DNA of 49,757 bases, taken from the IMG/VR virus record IMGVR_UViG_3300031616_000010, positions 1 through 49,757 of that record, one strand, 5' to 3'. A program made the translations under genes and the position numbers. Within the stretch, counting starts at the first letter, position 1, and each line of letters starts with the position of its first letter. This document shows positions 1 through 9,400 of this stretch, piece by piece. The stretch comes from a virus. The notes under the pieces are model-generated. The model was not told where the DNA came from. It saw only the letters and a list, made by a program, of their open reading frames with translations, and ran no database searches.

Positions 1-127
1 CGTATAGAAGCAATCAAAGGTTGGAGTTTCACATGTTTAATATTAAGTCTTGGACTGGCGTTGTTACTTCTTTGGTAACACATACGCTGGCATTCCTTCT
101 CGGAGCAGGTCTTATCTTCACGATGTT
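1..127. repeat. Terminal direct repeat, left copy
   Basis: These bases are repeated exactly at 49631-49757. The repeat runs to the very ends of the window and covers the endonuclease VII stop codon and the start of the small membrane protein gene. An exact end-to-end overlap shows that the molecule was assembled as a circle (circularly permuted or terminally redundant DNA). A length of 127 matches a common assembler k-mer setting, so its size is probably an assembly by-product and not the true packaging redundancy. Confidence 0.95.
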
Positions 128-206
128 AACCGCCGCTTTGACAAAGAGCTTTCTAGTCAAGACCGAAGTAGGTCAAGTATTGTGTGTACCTTATAAAGGC
201 GAATGA
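33..206 (+). CDS. Small single-pass membrane protein
   Basis: A 57-residue protein with one long hydrophobic segment at about residues 8-31 (VVTSLVTHTLAFLLGAGLIF) and a short polar C-terminus. The ATG at 33 is preferred over the in-frame TTG at 21 because a GGAG Shine-Dalgarno at 23-26 sits correctly before it. It starts 26 bases after the endonuclease VII stop on the closed circle, so it belongs to the end of the replication operon. Its stop overlaps the next start (ATGA). No family was recognised. A membrane or host-envelope role is inferred only from the hydrophobic helix. A truncated duplicate appears at 49663 because of the terminal repeat. Confidence 0.75.
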   Translation: MFNIKSWTGVVTSLVTHTLAFLLGAGLIFTMLTAALTKSFLVKTEVGQVLCVPYKGE

Positions 207-346
207 CTTACGAAGCCGTACTAGATCTATATACTCTAGAAGAAATACTTGAGATTAACGACGTCACTCCTGAAGAAGCTTTAGAGCATTTAGTTCATTC
301 ACGGTTGATTAAACTACCTGAACCACAAGAGTTGGAATTCGAATGA
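203..346 (+). CDS. Small acidic phage protein
   Basis: A 47-residue ORF (MTYEAVLDLYTLEEILEIND...) linked to its neighbours by ATGA overlaps at both ends: its ATG overlaps the upstream stop and its stop overlaps the downstream ATG. It is acidic and rich in Leu and Glu, and probably helical. Similar short proteins opening with a YEAVLDLYTLEEILE-like stretch occur in other phages, but I know of no established function. Overlap spacing on both sides and clean codons support expression. Confidence 0.7.
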   Translation: MTYEAVLDLYTLEEILEINDVTPEEALEHLVHSRLIKLPEPQELEFE

Positions 347-540
347 GAAACAGAAAACGAAAGAACACTTGGTTGATAACAGACAGTTATCCTGATATCG
401 AAACAGGATTTATCCTAACCGAGACATCGCGTTTCTATGGAACTCTCACTGAGGCTATGGAACAACACATTCAAAATGTAAATACATTCGATCTTAGATT
501 TCAAGCTTATTCCCCCGATGATCAAGCATCCACAAAATAG
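343..540 (+). CDS. Hypothetical protein
   Basis: A 65-residue protein that starts with an ATGA overlap on the preceding gene. The N-terminus is basic (MRNRKRKNTW) and a mixed alpha/beta body follows. It contains no recognised motif, membrane segment or cysteine pair. Its C-terminus overlaps the next ORF by 23 bases. Translational coupling with its neighbours is the main evidence that it is real. Confidence 0.6.
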   Translation: MRNRKRKNTWLITDSYPDIETGFILTETSRFYGTLTEAMEQHIQNVNTFDLRFQAYSPDDQASTK

Positions 541-673
541 ATACGAACGTCTTCGTATTAAAAAGGTTAAAGAATTTGGTAAGAAAGAAACCGCTCGCCT
601 CGAAAGGCTTGAGCGAGAAAGGCTCGAACATGAGTCTCTCGAAATCGAAATGGGTGGACAAGACCAAGTCTGA
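518..673 (+). CDS. Small charged helical protein
   Basis: A 51-residue ORF (MIKHPQNRYERLRIKKVKEF...) made almost entirely of Lys, Arg and Glu repeats with heptad-like Leu spacing (RLERLERERLEHESLE), which suggests a coiled coil. It overlaps the gene before it by 23 bases and the one after by 44. The high charge could suit nucleic-acid or protein binding, but no function can be assigned. Confidence 0.55.
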   Translation: MIKHPQNRYERLRIKKVKEFGKKETARLERLERERLEHESLEIEMGGQDQV

Positions 674-842
674 ACCCAAAGAAGCAAATCCGTGGCACGA
701 GACGACAATCTCTGAAGGATTGTTAGCTGACCTGCTAACCCCGTTCATTGCACCTAATCAACAGATCACTAGAGTTATCTTTGGTGATGTCGTTGACGGA
801 ATGATCCCACTGACATATGCAATCCAGAAAGAAGGGAGGTAA
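630..842 (+). CDS. Hypothetical protein
   Basis: A 70-residue protein beginning MSLSKSKWVDKTKSEP. The open frame extends upstream to 576, but the ATG at 630 follows a purine-rich GAGAAAGG stretch and gives a more protein-like N-terminus. The C-terminal half (GLLADLLTPFIAPNQQITRV) looks like a folded domain. No family was recognised. Its final codons carry the GGAGG that serves the next gene, so the two are probably coupled. Confidence 0.6.
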   Translation: MSLSKSKWVDKTKSEPKEANPWHETTISEGLLADLLTPFIAPNQQITRVIFGDVVDGMIPLTYAIQKEGR

Positions 843-847
843 GTCCT

Positions 848-1081
848 CTGGCTAGAAACTATGCCAAAGAGACCAAGTGGGAGAACTCTCCTGCACAAGT
901 CCAGCGACGCGAAGCGCGTAACAACGCCCGAGCTAAAGCTTTACGTGCAGGGAAGGTCCACAAAGGAGATATGAAAGAATTGGACCATGTCGGGTTTCAC
1001 CGAACTGGTTCTTTAGATCATGTTGCTGTCAAAGTCGTTTCAAGACATGCCAACAGAATACGTCAACCAAAGAGACATTAA
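848..1081 (+). CDS. HNH-like small protein with a CTG start
   Basis: A 77-residue reading frame that has no ATG, GTG or TTG at its head. It begins CTG-GCT-AGA-AAC (Met-Ala-Arg-Asn if CTG initiates), seven bases after a strong GGAGGT. The product (ARNYAKETKWENSPAQ...) matches a phage family I remember as starting MARNYxKE, with a basic middle (NNARAKALRAGKVHKGD) and a reduced HNH-like C-terminus: an Asp-His pair (LDHV), then VVSRHANR. The usual central Asn loop is shortened, so nuclease activity is doubtful. It may be a DNA- or RNA-binding derivative. The start codon is inferred from the Shine-Dalgarno position and the family N-terminus. Confidence 0.7.
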   Translation: MARNYAKETKWENSPAQVQRREARNNARAKALRAGKVHKGDMKELDHVGFHRTGSLDHVAVKVVSRHANRIRQPKRH

Positions 1082-1115
1082 CTTAGGATCTTTACGATCC
1101 CAAAAGGAGAAGATC

Positions 1116-1274
1116 ATGGATACCATGACGAATACTGGAATTGAGAAGGGCGAGCCCCAGTCCATCGACGAGCTGATGAAGCTTCTGGCTGAGAAGCCCG
1201 AAGGTGAAGCTTTCGCCGTAACCACCGATGACGAAGAGCCGACCGAAGGTACGGCCAACCCGTTGCCGATGTAA
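1116..1274 (+). CDS. Small acidic protein
   Basis: A 52-residue protein (MDTMTNTGIEKGEPQSIDEL...) with a very acidic second half. The ATG at 1116 has AAAGGAG upstream at good spacing; the longer open frame from 1020 overlaps the preceding gene and has no such signal. It is followed directly by a terminator hairpin at 1310. Its GC-rich codons differ from the AT-rich genes before it. Function unknown. Confidence 0.65.
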   Translation: MDTMTNTGIEKGEPQSIDELMKLLAEKPEGEAFAVTTDDEEPTEGTANPLPM

Positions 1275-1309
1275 CTAGCCGCCGTGTTCGAACGGCCAGA
1301 TAAGGGAGG

Positions 1310-1329
1310 GGAGAGATCCTCTCCTTTTT
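1310..1329 (+). terminator. Intrinsic terminator
   Basis: GGAGAG pairs with CTCTCC across a three-base ATC loop, followed by five T. It lies between the small acidic protein gene and the 251-residue protein gene, so the latter may be read from its own promoter or by read-through. Confidence 0.7.
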
Positions 1330-1344
1330 CTATTGGAGTAGACT

Positions 1345-2100
1345 ATGAAGATGCTGCCAATGACAAAACAAGAATGGTCTGAAATGAAGTTAACAACCAA
1401 AGACTTTAACAAAGCTAAACGAGCTTTAGAAGCTGCAAGTGTTCCTAGAAATGATTTCATCATCATGGATGACTTAGTACCTTCTAATCCTGATCCTAAG
1501 CTTCAGGAAAGGTGCCAGTACTGGTACAACTATCTTCAAGATCAATCCGGTGCTGCAAAAACAAAAGGGAATAATCCCATGGCCTACAATAACTCGCCTA
1601 CCACTGCCAACGTGTCGATGACTGTCGCCGCGACTGCCCCGAAGTCGGATACGCAGACTCAGCGTGAGTATCTTCTGTCCCGTCTCGATGGGTTGAAGTC
1701 TCGTTACGACAGCGTTCCTCCGAAGCTTTGCGTGACCTTGCGTGAGCTGTTCAATCTCGATGCTCCTGGCTTTCCTCGGAAGCCTCAGGACCTGATCGAC
1801 GCCATCACGAAGGGCAAGTTCACCCTCGATCAGAAGCGGATTGACAAGATCAACGCTCGTCAGGAAGAGTATGACGAAGACGAGAGTGGCTACGATGCTT
1901 GGGACGATGAGTTCGTTCTCGGCTTCTTCAAGTTCACCGATCTTCCCAAGGCTGATCGGAAGGGCTTCGATGCTGCCATCGCATCTTGGGAGTCTGCTGC
2001 GCAGGCTACTCGCGACACGATCATGACCGGCGATGCTGCTGCTGGTCTGGCTGCTCTCCAGGCTCTCGAAGCTTGGACTCCCACCGGCAAGCCGAACTGA
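1345..2100 (+). CDS. Hypothetical protein, possible dual start
   Basis: A 251-residue protein and the last gene of the plus block on the circle. ATG at 1345 follows ATTGGAGTAGACT. The first 78 residues use AT-rich codons. From an internal in-frame ATG at 1579 (MAYNNSPTTANVSM), preceded by AAAAGGGA, the sequence becomes GC-rich with strongly biased codons. This suggests either a fusion or a second product of 173 residues from the internal start. The C-terminal part has an acidic stretch (EEYDEDESGYDAWDD). No family was recognised. The codon bias suggests high expression of the C-terminal part. Confidence 0.75.
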   Translation: MKMLPMTKQEWSEMKLTTKDFNKAKRALEAASVPRNDFIIMDDLVPSNPDPKLQERCQYWYNYLQDQSGAAKTKGNNPMAYNNSPTTANVSMTVAATAPKSDTQTQREYLLSRLDGLKSRYDSVPPKLCVTLRELFNLDAPGFPRKPQDLIDAITKGKFTLDQKRIDKINARQEEYDEDESGYDAWDDEFVLGFFKFTDLPKADRKGFDAAIASWESAAQATRDTIMTGDAAAGLAALQALEAWTPTGKPN

Positions 2101-2183
2101 CTCAAGCGCTCGGGTGAGATAAGCGCACCTCAATAACTACAGCTCAGCTATTTCTACCAGTCCAGGGCTGAGACAAAACTAAA

Positions 2184-2220
2184 CCCCAGCAGAGCTTTCG
2201 GGCTCTCTGGGGTTTTTTCT
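2184..2220. terminator. Bidirectional terminator between convergent blocks
   Basis: CCCCAG pairs with CTGGGG and AGAGC with GCTCT, with one bulged C and a UUUCGG loop. TTTTTTCTTG follows on the plus strand. On the minus strand the stem is followed by TTTAGTTTTGT. It sits between the ends of the plus block (2100) and the minus block (2277), where both transcripts need to stop. The remainder of 2101-2276 shows no gene. Confidence 0.85.
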
Positions 2221-2276
2221 TGTCTGGACTATACGGTTAGCGACTCAATGAGTATGCCTGGCCGATCGTGATAGGA

Positions 2277-4232
2277 TTATTTATCCCAATCTTTTGGCCT
2301 AGGTTTCTTTAAAGCTCTTTCAGCATCTCTCCAATAATGTTCTTGTCCTCCACCTCCGATACGATCCCAAGAACCTTTGCCATTATCAGATTCAGCGAAC
2401 TTTCTTGCTAGCTGTTCTACATCACTTATTCCACCATATACAGGAAAGTCTTTCATATTATCATTAGCTGTACGTTGTCTAAAAGGAATTATAGATCTTT
2501 CAGAAGCTGAATATCCTGATCTGACATTATCTGCATTAATCTGAGAGAACCTAGGTCTATCTTCAGTCATCTGTGGAGGAGTATATTGTCTCCTAAAGTT
2601 TTCCATATTCATCCTAGCTTGGACATTCCTGGATTCTACTTCTCCCATCAGTCTTTGGTATTGTTCAAAAGCTTGTTCATGTACTTTATTGACAGCTATC
2701 TTAGCATCTAGGATCTTATTTAACTTTATATAACTGGGATTATCTGTCTTCTGGATGACTTTAGATAGTTCATTCTTTAACTCTTCAGGAGTTGTATTAA
2801 TTCTATCTAAGATTGATTCTTTAGCTTCAGAAGATAATCCAATCTTATCAAGATGCTTATCTATTTCTTGATTCAACATCTTATCTTGTTTTACAAACTC
2901 AGGAGACATAAACTCTTGTTTACTTCCGCCTCTAGCAAATCCTTCTATATCTTGAATAGCATGCTGTGTCTCATGAAGAAGAACTGATTTAGCCATCTCA
3001 GGATGAAGATTATCTGCTAGATACATCGTTCTATTACCTGGGGAATACATTCCATAATTAGAGGTCTTGTAAGGAAATGGTTCTACTTTTATACCACGTA
3101 ACTCTGGATATGCTTTAAAGAGTTCAGGATGATCTAATGTACGTTCTAGATCCAAAGGTTTCACCATCGAATCATATTTACCCAAGAGCATATCACTTAA
3201 GGAAGGTATTGAACGACGTTTAAGACTTACTGTTTCTAAGTCTTCAGTACCTCCTGTGCCAGTCCATCCACCTCCAGAAGTATCAGGCTTGCCTGGAGTT
3301 ATAGTCTTATCAAATGCAGAGTCTCTTAGCGTAGCTTTGTCATCCGGAATCTCCTGACGCCATCTACCTTCAGCTCCTTCGAAAGTGTGTGTTTTAACCC
3401 AGATATCATCTGAATGTAAAGCTTTAGCTTTCATCTCTTGAGCTTCATTCAGAGCAGCTCTATCAAATGTTTTAGATCGCACTCCCATGAAAGAACCTAG
3501 CGTACCGTCAGCCATCTTAGCAGCTACAGGCGCAGGTCCAGTTACCATCAATCCAGCTAGATCAGCAGCTTTCTCAATACCTTGAACTGAAGTAGGATCT
3601 ACTTTACCTCCGAAGACTTCGCCTGGAAGCTTGAATGCTTCCTTGGCATGAGAGAATAAACTCTCTACCCAATCATGATGAGGGACATCTGAGATATCTG
3701 GAGGAAGAAGTTTAGCATCAGGTTCTACTCTTTTGAAGTAATCTCTGAGTTCTCCCATCGAATGATGTTCTAGGTTGGTAGGCCCAGGAGTAAATGTATC
3801 TTTACCTTGTTCATCAGTACCCCAATGTCCACCTCTATTATCGCCACCATGGTACATACTTTCATCGCTGAAAGTCATGTGATTAGGTAGTTTATAAGTG
3901 TCTGGATAGTGCTGGCCAGGAAGCATTTCAACTCCAGGATTAGCCTTCTGCCAAGAGTCATAATCGTAGTCAGATTTAGCTATAGAGGGGTCGGCAGGTA
4001 GGGTAGTACCTGTTTCTGATTTAAACGCACCAGCGGGCTCCGTAGAGCCTCCTACAGGCATCGTAGAAGCAGTGGAGGACTGTGTTTTAGTAGTATTCTT
4101 AGGAGTCTGAACATTCTGATCTCTAGTACCTAAATCAGGTGTAGTATCAGGGTCAATGACGTTATTCTCTACACCAGCTTGGTGGTGTAAATCAGTGTCG
4201 TAGTAAGCTCCTAGTGAGGTACCGATTGCCAT
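2277..4232 (-). CDS. Virion-associated protein with HExxH metallopeptidase-like domain
   Basis: A 651-residue protein, last in the virion operon; its start shares one base with the stop of the gene before it. The N-terminal half is low in complexity (Thr, Pro, Asp rich). Around residues 380-440 it contains a short predicted beta region, then LLHETQHAIQDIEGFARGG, with H420, E421 and H424 in the HExxH arrangement typical of zinc metallopeptidases. The 'HE.QHAIQ..EGFA.GG' form is typical of peptidase-like domains in large polyvalent phage proteins, which are injected with the DNA. Position next to the internal virion proteins fits an ejected protein. Enzyme activity is inferred from the motif alone. 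Confidence 0.75.
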   Translation of the reverse strand: MAIGTSLGAYYDTDLHHQAGVENNVIDPDTTPDLGTRDQNVQTPKNTTKTQSSTASTMPVGGSTEPAGAFKSETGTTLPADPSIAKSDYDYDSWQKANPGVEMLPGQHYPDTYKLPNHMTFSDESMYHGGDNRGGHWGTDEQGKDTFTPGPTNLEHHSMGELRDYFKRVEPDAKLLPPDISDVPHHDWVESLFSHAKEAFKLPGEVFGGKVDPTSVQGIEKAADLAGLMVTGPAPVAAKMADGTLGSFMGVRSKTFDRAALNEAQEMKAKALHSDDIWVKTHTFEGAEGRWRQEIPDDKATLRDSAFDKTITPGKPDTSGGGWTGTGGTEDLETVSLKRRSIPSLSDMLLGKYDSMVKPLDLERTLDHPELFKAYPELRGIKVEPFPYKTSNYGMYSPGNRTMYLADNLHPEMAKSVLLHETQHAIQDIEGFARGGSKQEFMSPEFVKQDKMLNQEIDKHLDKIGLSSEAKESILDRINTTPEELKNELSKVIQKTDNPSYIKLNKILDAKIAVNKVHEQAFEQYQRLMGEVESRNVQARMNMENFRRQYTPPQMTEDRPRFSQINADNVRSGYSASERSIIPFRQRTANDNMKDFPVYGGISDVEQLARKFAESDNGKGSWDRIGGGGQEHYWRDAERALKKPRPKDWDK

Positions 4233-6433
4233 TAATGTGCCAGCAACAACTTGTTGATTTCTTCAGGAGTAGCTTCAGGTTTGACAGTTTTAATCAATGC
4301 CTTAGCCATCTCAGCGGAAGCACCAACCATAGTTTCACCTGGACGTAATCCTGCTGTCTGAAGTGTCTGCAGAATGTATTTATCTGTATTAGGCGCACCT
4401 TGAGGATTGTGTTCATAGACCTTACGAAGATGTTGTGTGCCTTCATTCATTCGATCTAGAACATCTAGCGTATCATTGACGTAACTCTTATACTCAGGTG
4501 TATGGAAGGCAGGATTAGGATTGATGACGTTGAACCTAGAGTCTCTTGTTATAGGTACATTCTTACTATCGACGAGACCAAACTGCTTAGTCGTATCGTC
4601 GTAAGACATATGGAACTTCAACTCAGGATTTTGGAATGTCTTATTTAGATTTTGAATATCAGTACGATAGAGTTTACCGAACTCAGTCTCTGTCCAATTC
4701 TGCATCATCTTGTAATTCTCAGGATGTGCTTTGGCTGTTTCAGCTACCGATTTAACAATACTATCTGAAGTCATAAGATTGAAACCACGATACTTACCCG
4801 GAACTATCTGATGCGTATTAGGGTCACGATATTCCATGTTCAGTTCATCTGTTAGACCTGGCTTAGCAAAAGCCCACTTCACCATGTTATCTTTGGCAAT
4901 AGCTGGCATATCCGGATTAGCCATCTGCTCAAGCCAACCAGTCATCTTGCCATAGTATTCAGGAGGAATATCTTTCTTGGTCTTGGCGTGCTGAACAGCA
5001 TCTACCATCGAACGTGAATGAATCTGTCCTTTTTCATCATAGACAGGAGCTACAGCTGCTAGAGCTTCTTGTTCGAATAATCCTGCAAATGGTTTATCAG
5101 CACCTTGTGCTACCATATTAGGAAGATAGAATTGAAATCCTTGTTCCCCTAAGATCCCTCGTGCCGTCATTAGTTGTCGTGAAGCTGCTCCCTTATCTTT
5201 AGAGATTAACCAATCACGCGTATCATCTTCTTTAATAGCCGCAGCTTGACGGAGAGCATAGAAAGCAGGACCAGTCTCTTTATCTGAAGCTAGTTTGATA
5301 TATGTATCTATCGGCGCTAATGCTGTATTAATAGCGTCTTCATAAGCTTTACCACCTACAATAGGAGCTGAACCAAGATTCTGTTGATGTGCTTGTTGGT
5401 AGATGTAATTTCTATAAGCAGTCAACTGCGGAATCAATGCCTGCATTTCAGTACTAGAATACTTACCAGGATTAGCTTGAGCATCTGAGAAAGTGTTCAA
5501 GACACTTCTGAAGTCTTTCATACCTGATAGATGGAGATTATCTTCGATGTGATGTGCTACAAGATCATTCAAATTCTTTGTAAGATTCTTATTCTCTGCA
5601 TCTATTTGTGTACCACGATCATCTTTACTCTCAGCTCTCTGCTGAGCTTGGATACCTAGGTTAGCCTTTAGTGTTGTAAAATCATTGATCTTCTTGAGCA
5701 TCGCAGCATCGCCTGGGTACTTAGGATCCTGTGTAGCTCTCTGGTTCATGAACGTCGCCATATTAGGCACACCTTCATGCATGCCCCAGATCATCTGTTG
5801 GCCTACGTCATCTTTGGATTTACCAAGCTGCATCATCTGACGATTGATATCAAGCATCAGATTCTGGTAGTAACTATTAGCTACAGGGAGACCACTAGCT
5901 TTGGAGATAGTATCATCGATGTACTCGCGATAACCGCTGCCGTATTGAGAGCGTAGTTGTTTGGCAATAGAGAGGACATTACCTGCGTACTGCGTGTCAT
6001 TGATCTTAGCACTGCCTGAAGCTTTAGCGAGAGATAGTTGTTGAATACGACTCAATCCTGCTTCCAGGCCTGCAGGGACTTCAGGAGCATCTTGCGAAGC
6101 ATCGAGTACTAGGCTGCCTGTCTGACCTGGTGTAGCCACACCTCCGCGTATTGGAGGAGCTATCTGTCCATTATCTAATTGGCTCTTAACCTTTTGCAGT
6201 CCTGCTGTAAACTGATCTCTTTCTTTATCAACTCTATCTTCGACAGTGTTCTGAATACCTCGTTTAATAGAAGTATCAACAGCACCAGCGACGTCTGTAA
6301 TCGTATCTCCAGCCATCTTAGTAAGCTGAGCACCAGAAGTATTGCCTTCAAGCTTAGGACCTTCTACAGATCTTGAATAGTTGAGATAATTAGGATCGTT
6401 AGGTTGTCCCGGAGATGGATCGAATGATGCCAA
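4232..6433 (-). CDS. Internal virion protein (ejection protein), 733 aa
   Basis: A long, mostly helical and polar protein (MASFDPSPGQPNDPNYLNYS...) encoded between two other large virion proteins. It starts with TTG: the frame has no ATG near the 1866-residue gene's stop, and AAAGGA lies nine bases upstream. The order after the tail nozzle (197-, 1866-, 733- and 651-residue proteins) parallels the internal core proteins of T7-like podoviruses, which form the channel for DNA ejection across the envelope. No catalytic motif was recognised. Assignment rests on position, length and composition. Confidence 0.65.
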   Translation of the reverse strand: MASFDPSPGQPNDPNYLNYSRSVEGPKLEGNTSGAQLTKMAGDTITDVAGAVDTSIKRGIQNTVEDRVDKERDQFTAGLQKVKSQLDNGQIAPPIRGGVATPGQTGSLVLDASQDAPEVPAGLEAGLSRIQQLSLAKASGSAKINDTQYAGNVLSIAKQLRSQYGSGYREYIDDTISKASGLPVANSYYQNLMLDINRQMMQLGKSKDDVGQQMIWGMHEGVPNMATFMNQRATQDPKYPGDAAMLKKINDFTTLKANLGIQAQQRAESKDDRGTQIDAENKNLTKNLNDLVAHHIEDNLHLSGMKDFRSVLNTFSDAQANPGKYSSTEMQALIPQLTAYRNYIYQQAHQQNLGSAPIVGGKAYEDAINTALAPIDTYIKLASDKETGPAFYALRQAAAIKEDDTRDWLISKDKGAASRQLMTARGILGEQGFQFYLPNMVAQGADKPFAGLFEQEALAAVAPVYDEKGQIHSRSMVDAVQHAKTKKDIPPEYYGKMTGWLEQMANPDMPAIAKDNMVKWAFAKPGLTDELNMEYRDPNTHQIVPGKYRGFNLMTSDSIVKSVAETAKAHPENYKMMQNWTETEFGKLYRTDIQNLNKTFQNPELKFHMSYDDTTKQFGLVDSKNVPITRDSRFNVINPNPAFHTPEYKSYVNDTLDVLDRMNEGTQHLRKVYEHNPQGAPNTDKYILQTLQTAGLRPGETMVGASAEMAKALIKTVKPEATPEEINKLLLAH

Positions 6434-6435
6434 AA

Positions 6436-9400
6436 CTATTGTCCTTTGTTCTTATTAATGTTCAATTGAGTTTTGAACTGTTCCTGACGTGTAGCCGGGA
6501 TATTACTTTGTGTTGTGAATGGCATTGGAATACCCATGATGTCTGATCTGGATCTCGGTACATTATCTGTAGCGAACTTATAATCACCTTGATCGATTAT
6601 AGACTCAAAGCCTTTAGCTGCCATTGAAAGAACACTTCCTTTGCGTTCAACAGGAAAACCTCCGATTTCGAGCAAACCATCACCGCGTTTAAAATGATCT
6701 TTAGCCGAGTCCCAGTTCTTATCTCTTTGATCTTGATAGTATCTACGGAATTCTTTAATACTCTCACGCATGATGTACTGCTGATATTCTTTATCAGATT
6801 TCATAATACCAGCTTTGATGTACTGATTGTCTTGCTGGGCTGGATTCAATCCAAAGACAGCCATGAAAGCTGCATTAGCTTTAGTGACGTCTCCTTCGTA
6901 TCCTTCGTTCTTGGACATCCACTTGCCAGTATTGACAGCAGCATATAGCTTCCAAGCCTGATTGACTGAAGACACTTCTTTGAAGAGATCAACGAAGTCA
7001 TCCAGTTTAAGCGGAAACTTCTTTTCTTTATTATCTCTGAATACATCTGCCATTGAATGGAAGAAGTTATTAGTTGAAGTCAATGTATTAAGCAGAGTAG
7101 AACCTGAAGCACCAGCTAGAAGTTGATACCAAGCGTGGTCTGACTTCATTGCATCTGTGAATTGTGTAAAGCCCGGTGAGCCGAAGCGAGCACCGATGTT
7201 ATAGTTATTACCTTTAGTCCAATCGCCTTTACCTGTGATGAAGGCAGCTGCCATAGCAGGCAGACCTTGATCGATAGCTGTGCTCAGCCAGTTGTCTCCC
7301 ATCGTATACCCGCGTTGCATCGCCTCACTCTTGATAGCATTCTGCATAGGTAGACCTGTAAGGCCTATCGCTGAAGGTGCACCGTATAAAAGTGAATAGA
7401 AAGTAATCAAGCGTGTACGTGCCATAGCTCGTTCGAAAGGAGTATCTCCTAGACGTTTGCCTAGGAAGAGTTCTGCCAGACGTAGTTGGTAGGTCAGGAA
7501 CTGACTTGTAAGACTGAAGACACCTTGATTGACAAAGCTATTGCTGGCTCTAGACATATTAGATGTCAGAAGATCAGCACGCTTCAGTATCTTACCTATA
7601 TCGGCTTGACCTAGAGCACCTGTAGGATTAGCTTCTCTGAATTCACGGAAGGCTGTATACCAAGCTCCTATGCGTGTTGAAGCCTCGCCTTTCTTGAAGA
7701 AGACTGTACCTGCGTTCAAGATAGACTTGAAATCATTGCCGACGAAATCTGTCTTAAGAGCGGTGTTGAGATTGCTGTACTCGCCTGCAACGTTCTCAAA
7801 CCCTGTTCGTTCGAGAGTTTCCATGGCTTCTTTAAACTCCCCAGGTCTCCAGCGACTTTGTCCAAAGACTGATAGTTTAGAAGCGTATCCATCTAAGGCT
7901 GCAAGCACTTCTGGATTATGGTTGAGACGGCTCCAGCCGTGTAAGAGAGCAGCATAAGTACCAGAAATCCCATGGAGAGGAGAAACAGAGAGTATCGTTG
8001 CATAGGTCTGTGCTTGGACGAGAAGCTGGGCGGGATTGAACAGTCCGAGTTTTTCATGAAATGTCATACTCCTAAGAAAGGTTACCGGATCCTTCAAGTG
8101 AGAAAGCATCCAATTAGGAGCGATCGTTATAGCTTTCTGAAGCAAGGTCCTATTAGCTTCAGGTCCGTATTTATTATAACTTGTATCTACAAGCCATTGT
8201 TTGGCTGTATGAATAGCAGTGTCCATCGTATTAGGAACACCAATGAATTGGTTGACTTTAAACCTATTGCTTAACAGATTTCTAACTACCTCTGGAGGCG
8301 TAGCTGCTGTGAACGCAGACTTATCTATACTTGACGTGAACACCCAATTAGGAGCACTCCTAGCAAGTTTAAGACGAACAGGTTCAAGGAAAGGTTCAGC
8401 TTCCCGAAGCCAGTGTTCGACTGCGTATATCTTATAATCATCCATGAAAGCAGAGTTAACTATCCTATTCAAAGACTTATTCATAGTCGTAATAGGATCA
8501 ACCATCTTACCTGATGGAGCATACTTATAGACAGGATTACCTTGGCTACCTACATCTTCCCAGTGAGTTATACCAGAACTCTCACGTTCTGTATTATAAG
8601 CGACTTGGAATTGTTTGTTTAATGAACCTGACTTACCGCTGTCTTTAAATGCAGAACCATACTTCGTATGCATGCGCTGAGCATCCATATCGATAACTGA
8701 TCTGCCTTTAGGTACGACTACGAAAGGTTCTTCTAGAGAGAACTGCGGAGGTAATTGTTTACCTCCTGCATCTCTGCCAGGTTTAAACATATCCAGAAGA
8801 GTATGCGGTTCAATAGGCATGGTACGTCTGATGAAGTCTTTAGCTTCATCGATCTTACCAAGCTTAACTAGCGCTTGGACTTCATGGAGTTTATCTGCAA
8901 TATCACTGCCCATAGCTCGATTGAGCAAGGGCATAAACGTTTTGTCACCTGTGTAAACAGACTTGTATCTTCCTTTGACTCCAGCCATGTTCTCATACTG
9001 ATGATACATATCTGCTTGTTTAAGGAAGTTATCGTAGTCGTGTTCGAAGTGACCACCACCCCGTCTATTGACGTGATTGAATTCAATAGGTTTAGATACA
9101 GCTCTATCCGTCAAAACATAACGTACATGATCATTACCAGCTACATCAGAGAAACCACGAAGAGGTTTATACTCAGGAGCATATAGCTCAATGACTGACA
9201 TACGTCCTTCTTCAACAGCTTTGCGTAGTTCATCGATACGAGAGACTGGAATACTAGCGCCACCGAGGTTGACAAGTCTTTCCTGACCTTGACGATTACC
9301 CATGATCATCATGACATCGTCACCACCAGGAAACTTCTTCAGTCTACGACCATCGAAGAACTCGGAGGATATAGGTTGGCCTTTAGCATCTCGTGTAGAC

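Noticed and set aside
1474-2133. 219-codon minus-strand frame opposite the 251-residue gene
   Set aside because: It mirrors the codon-biased plus-strand gene and has no ribosome site or protein-like composition.
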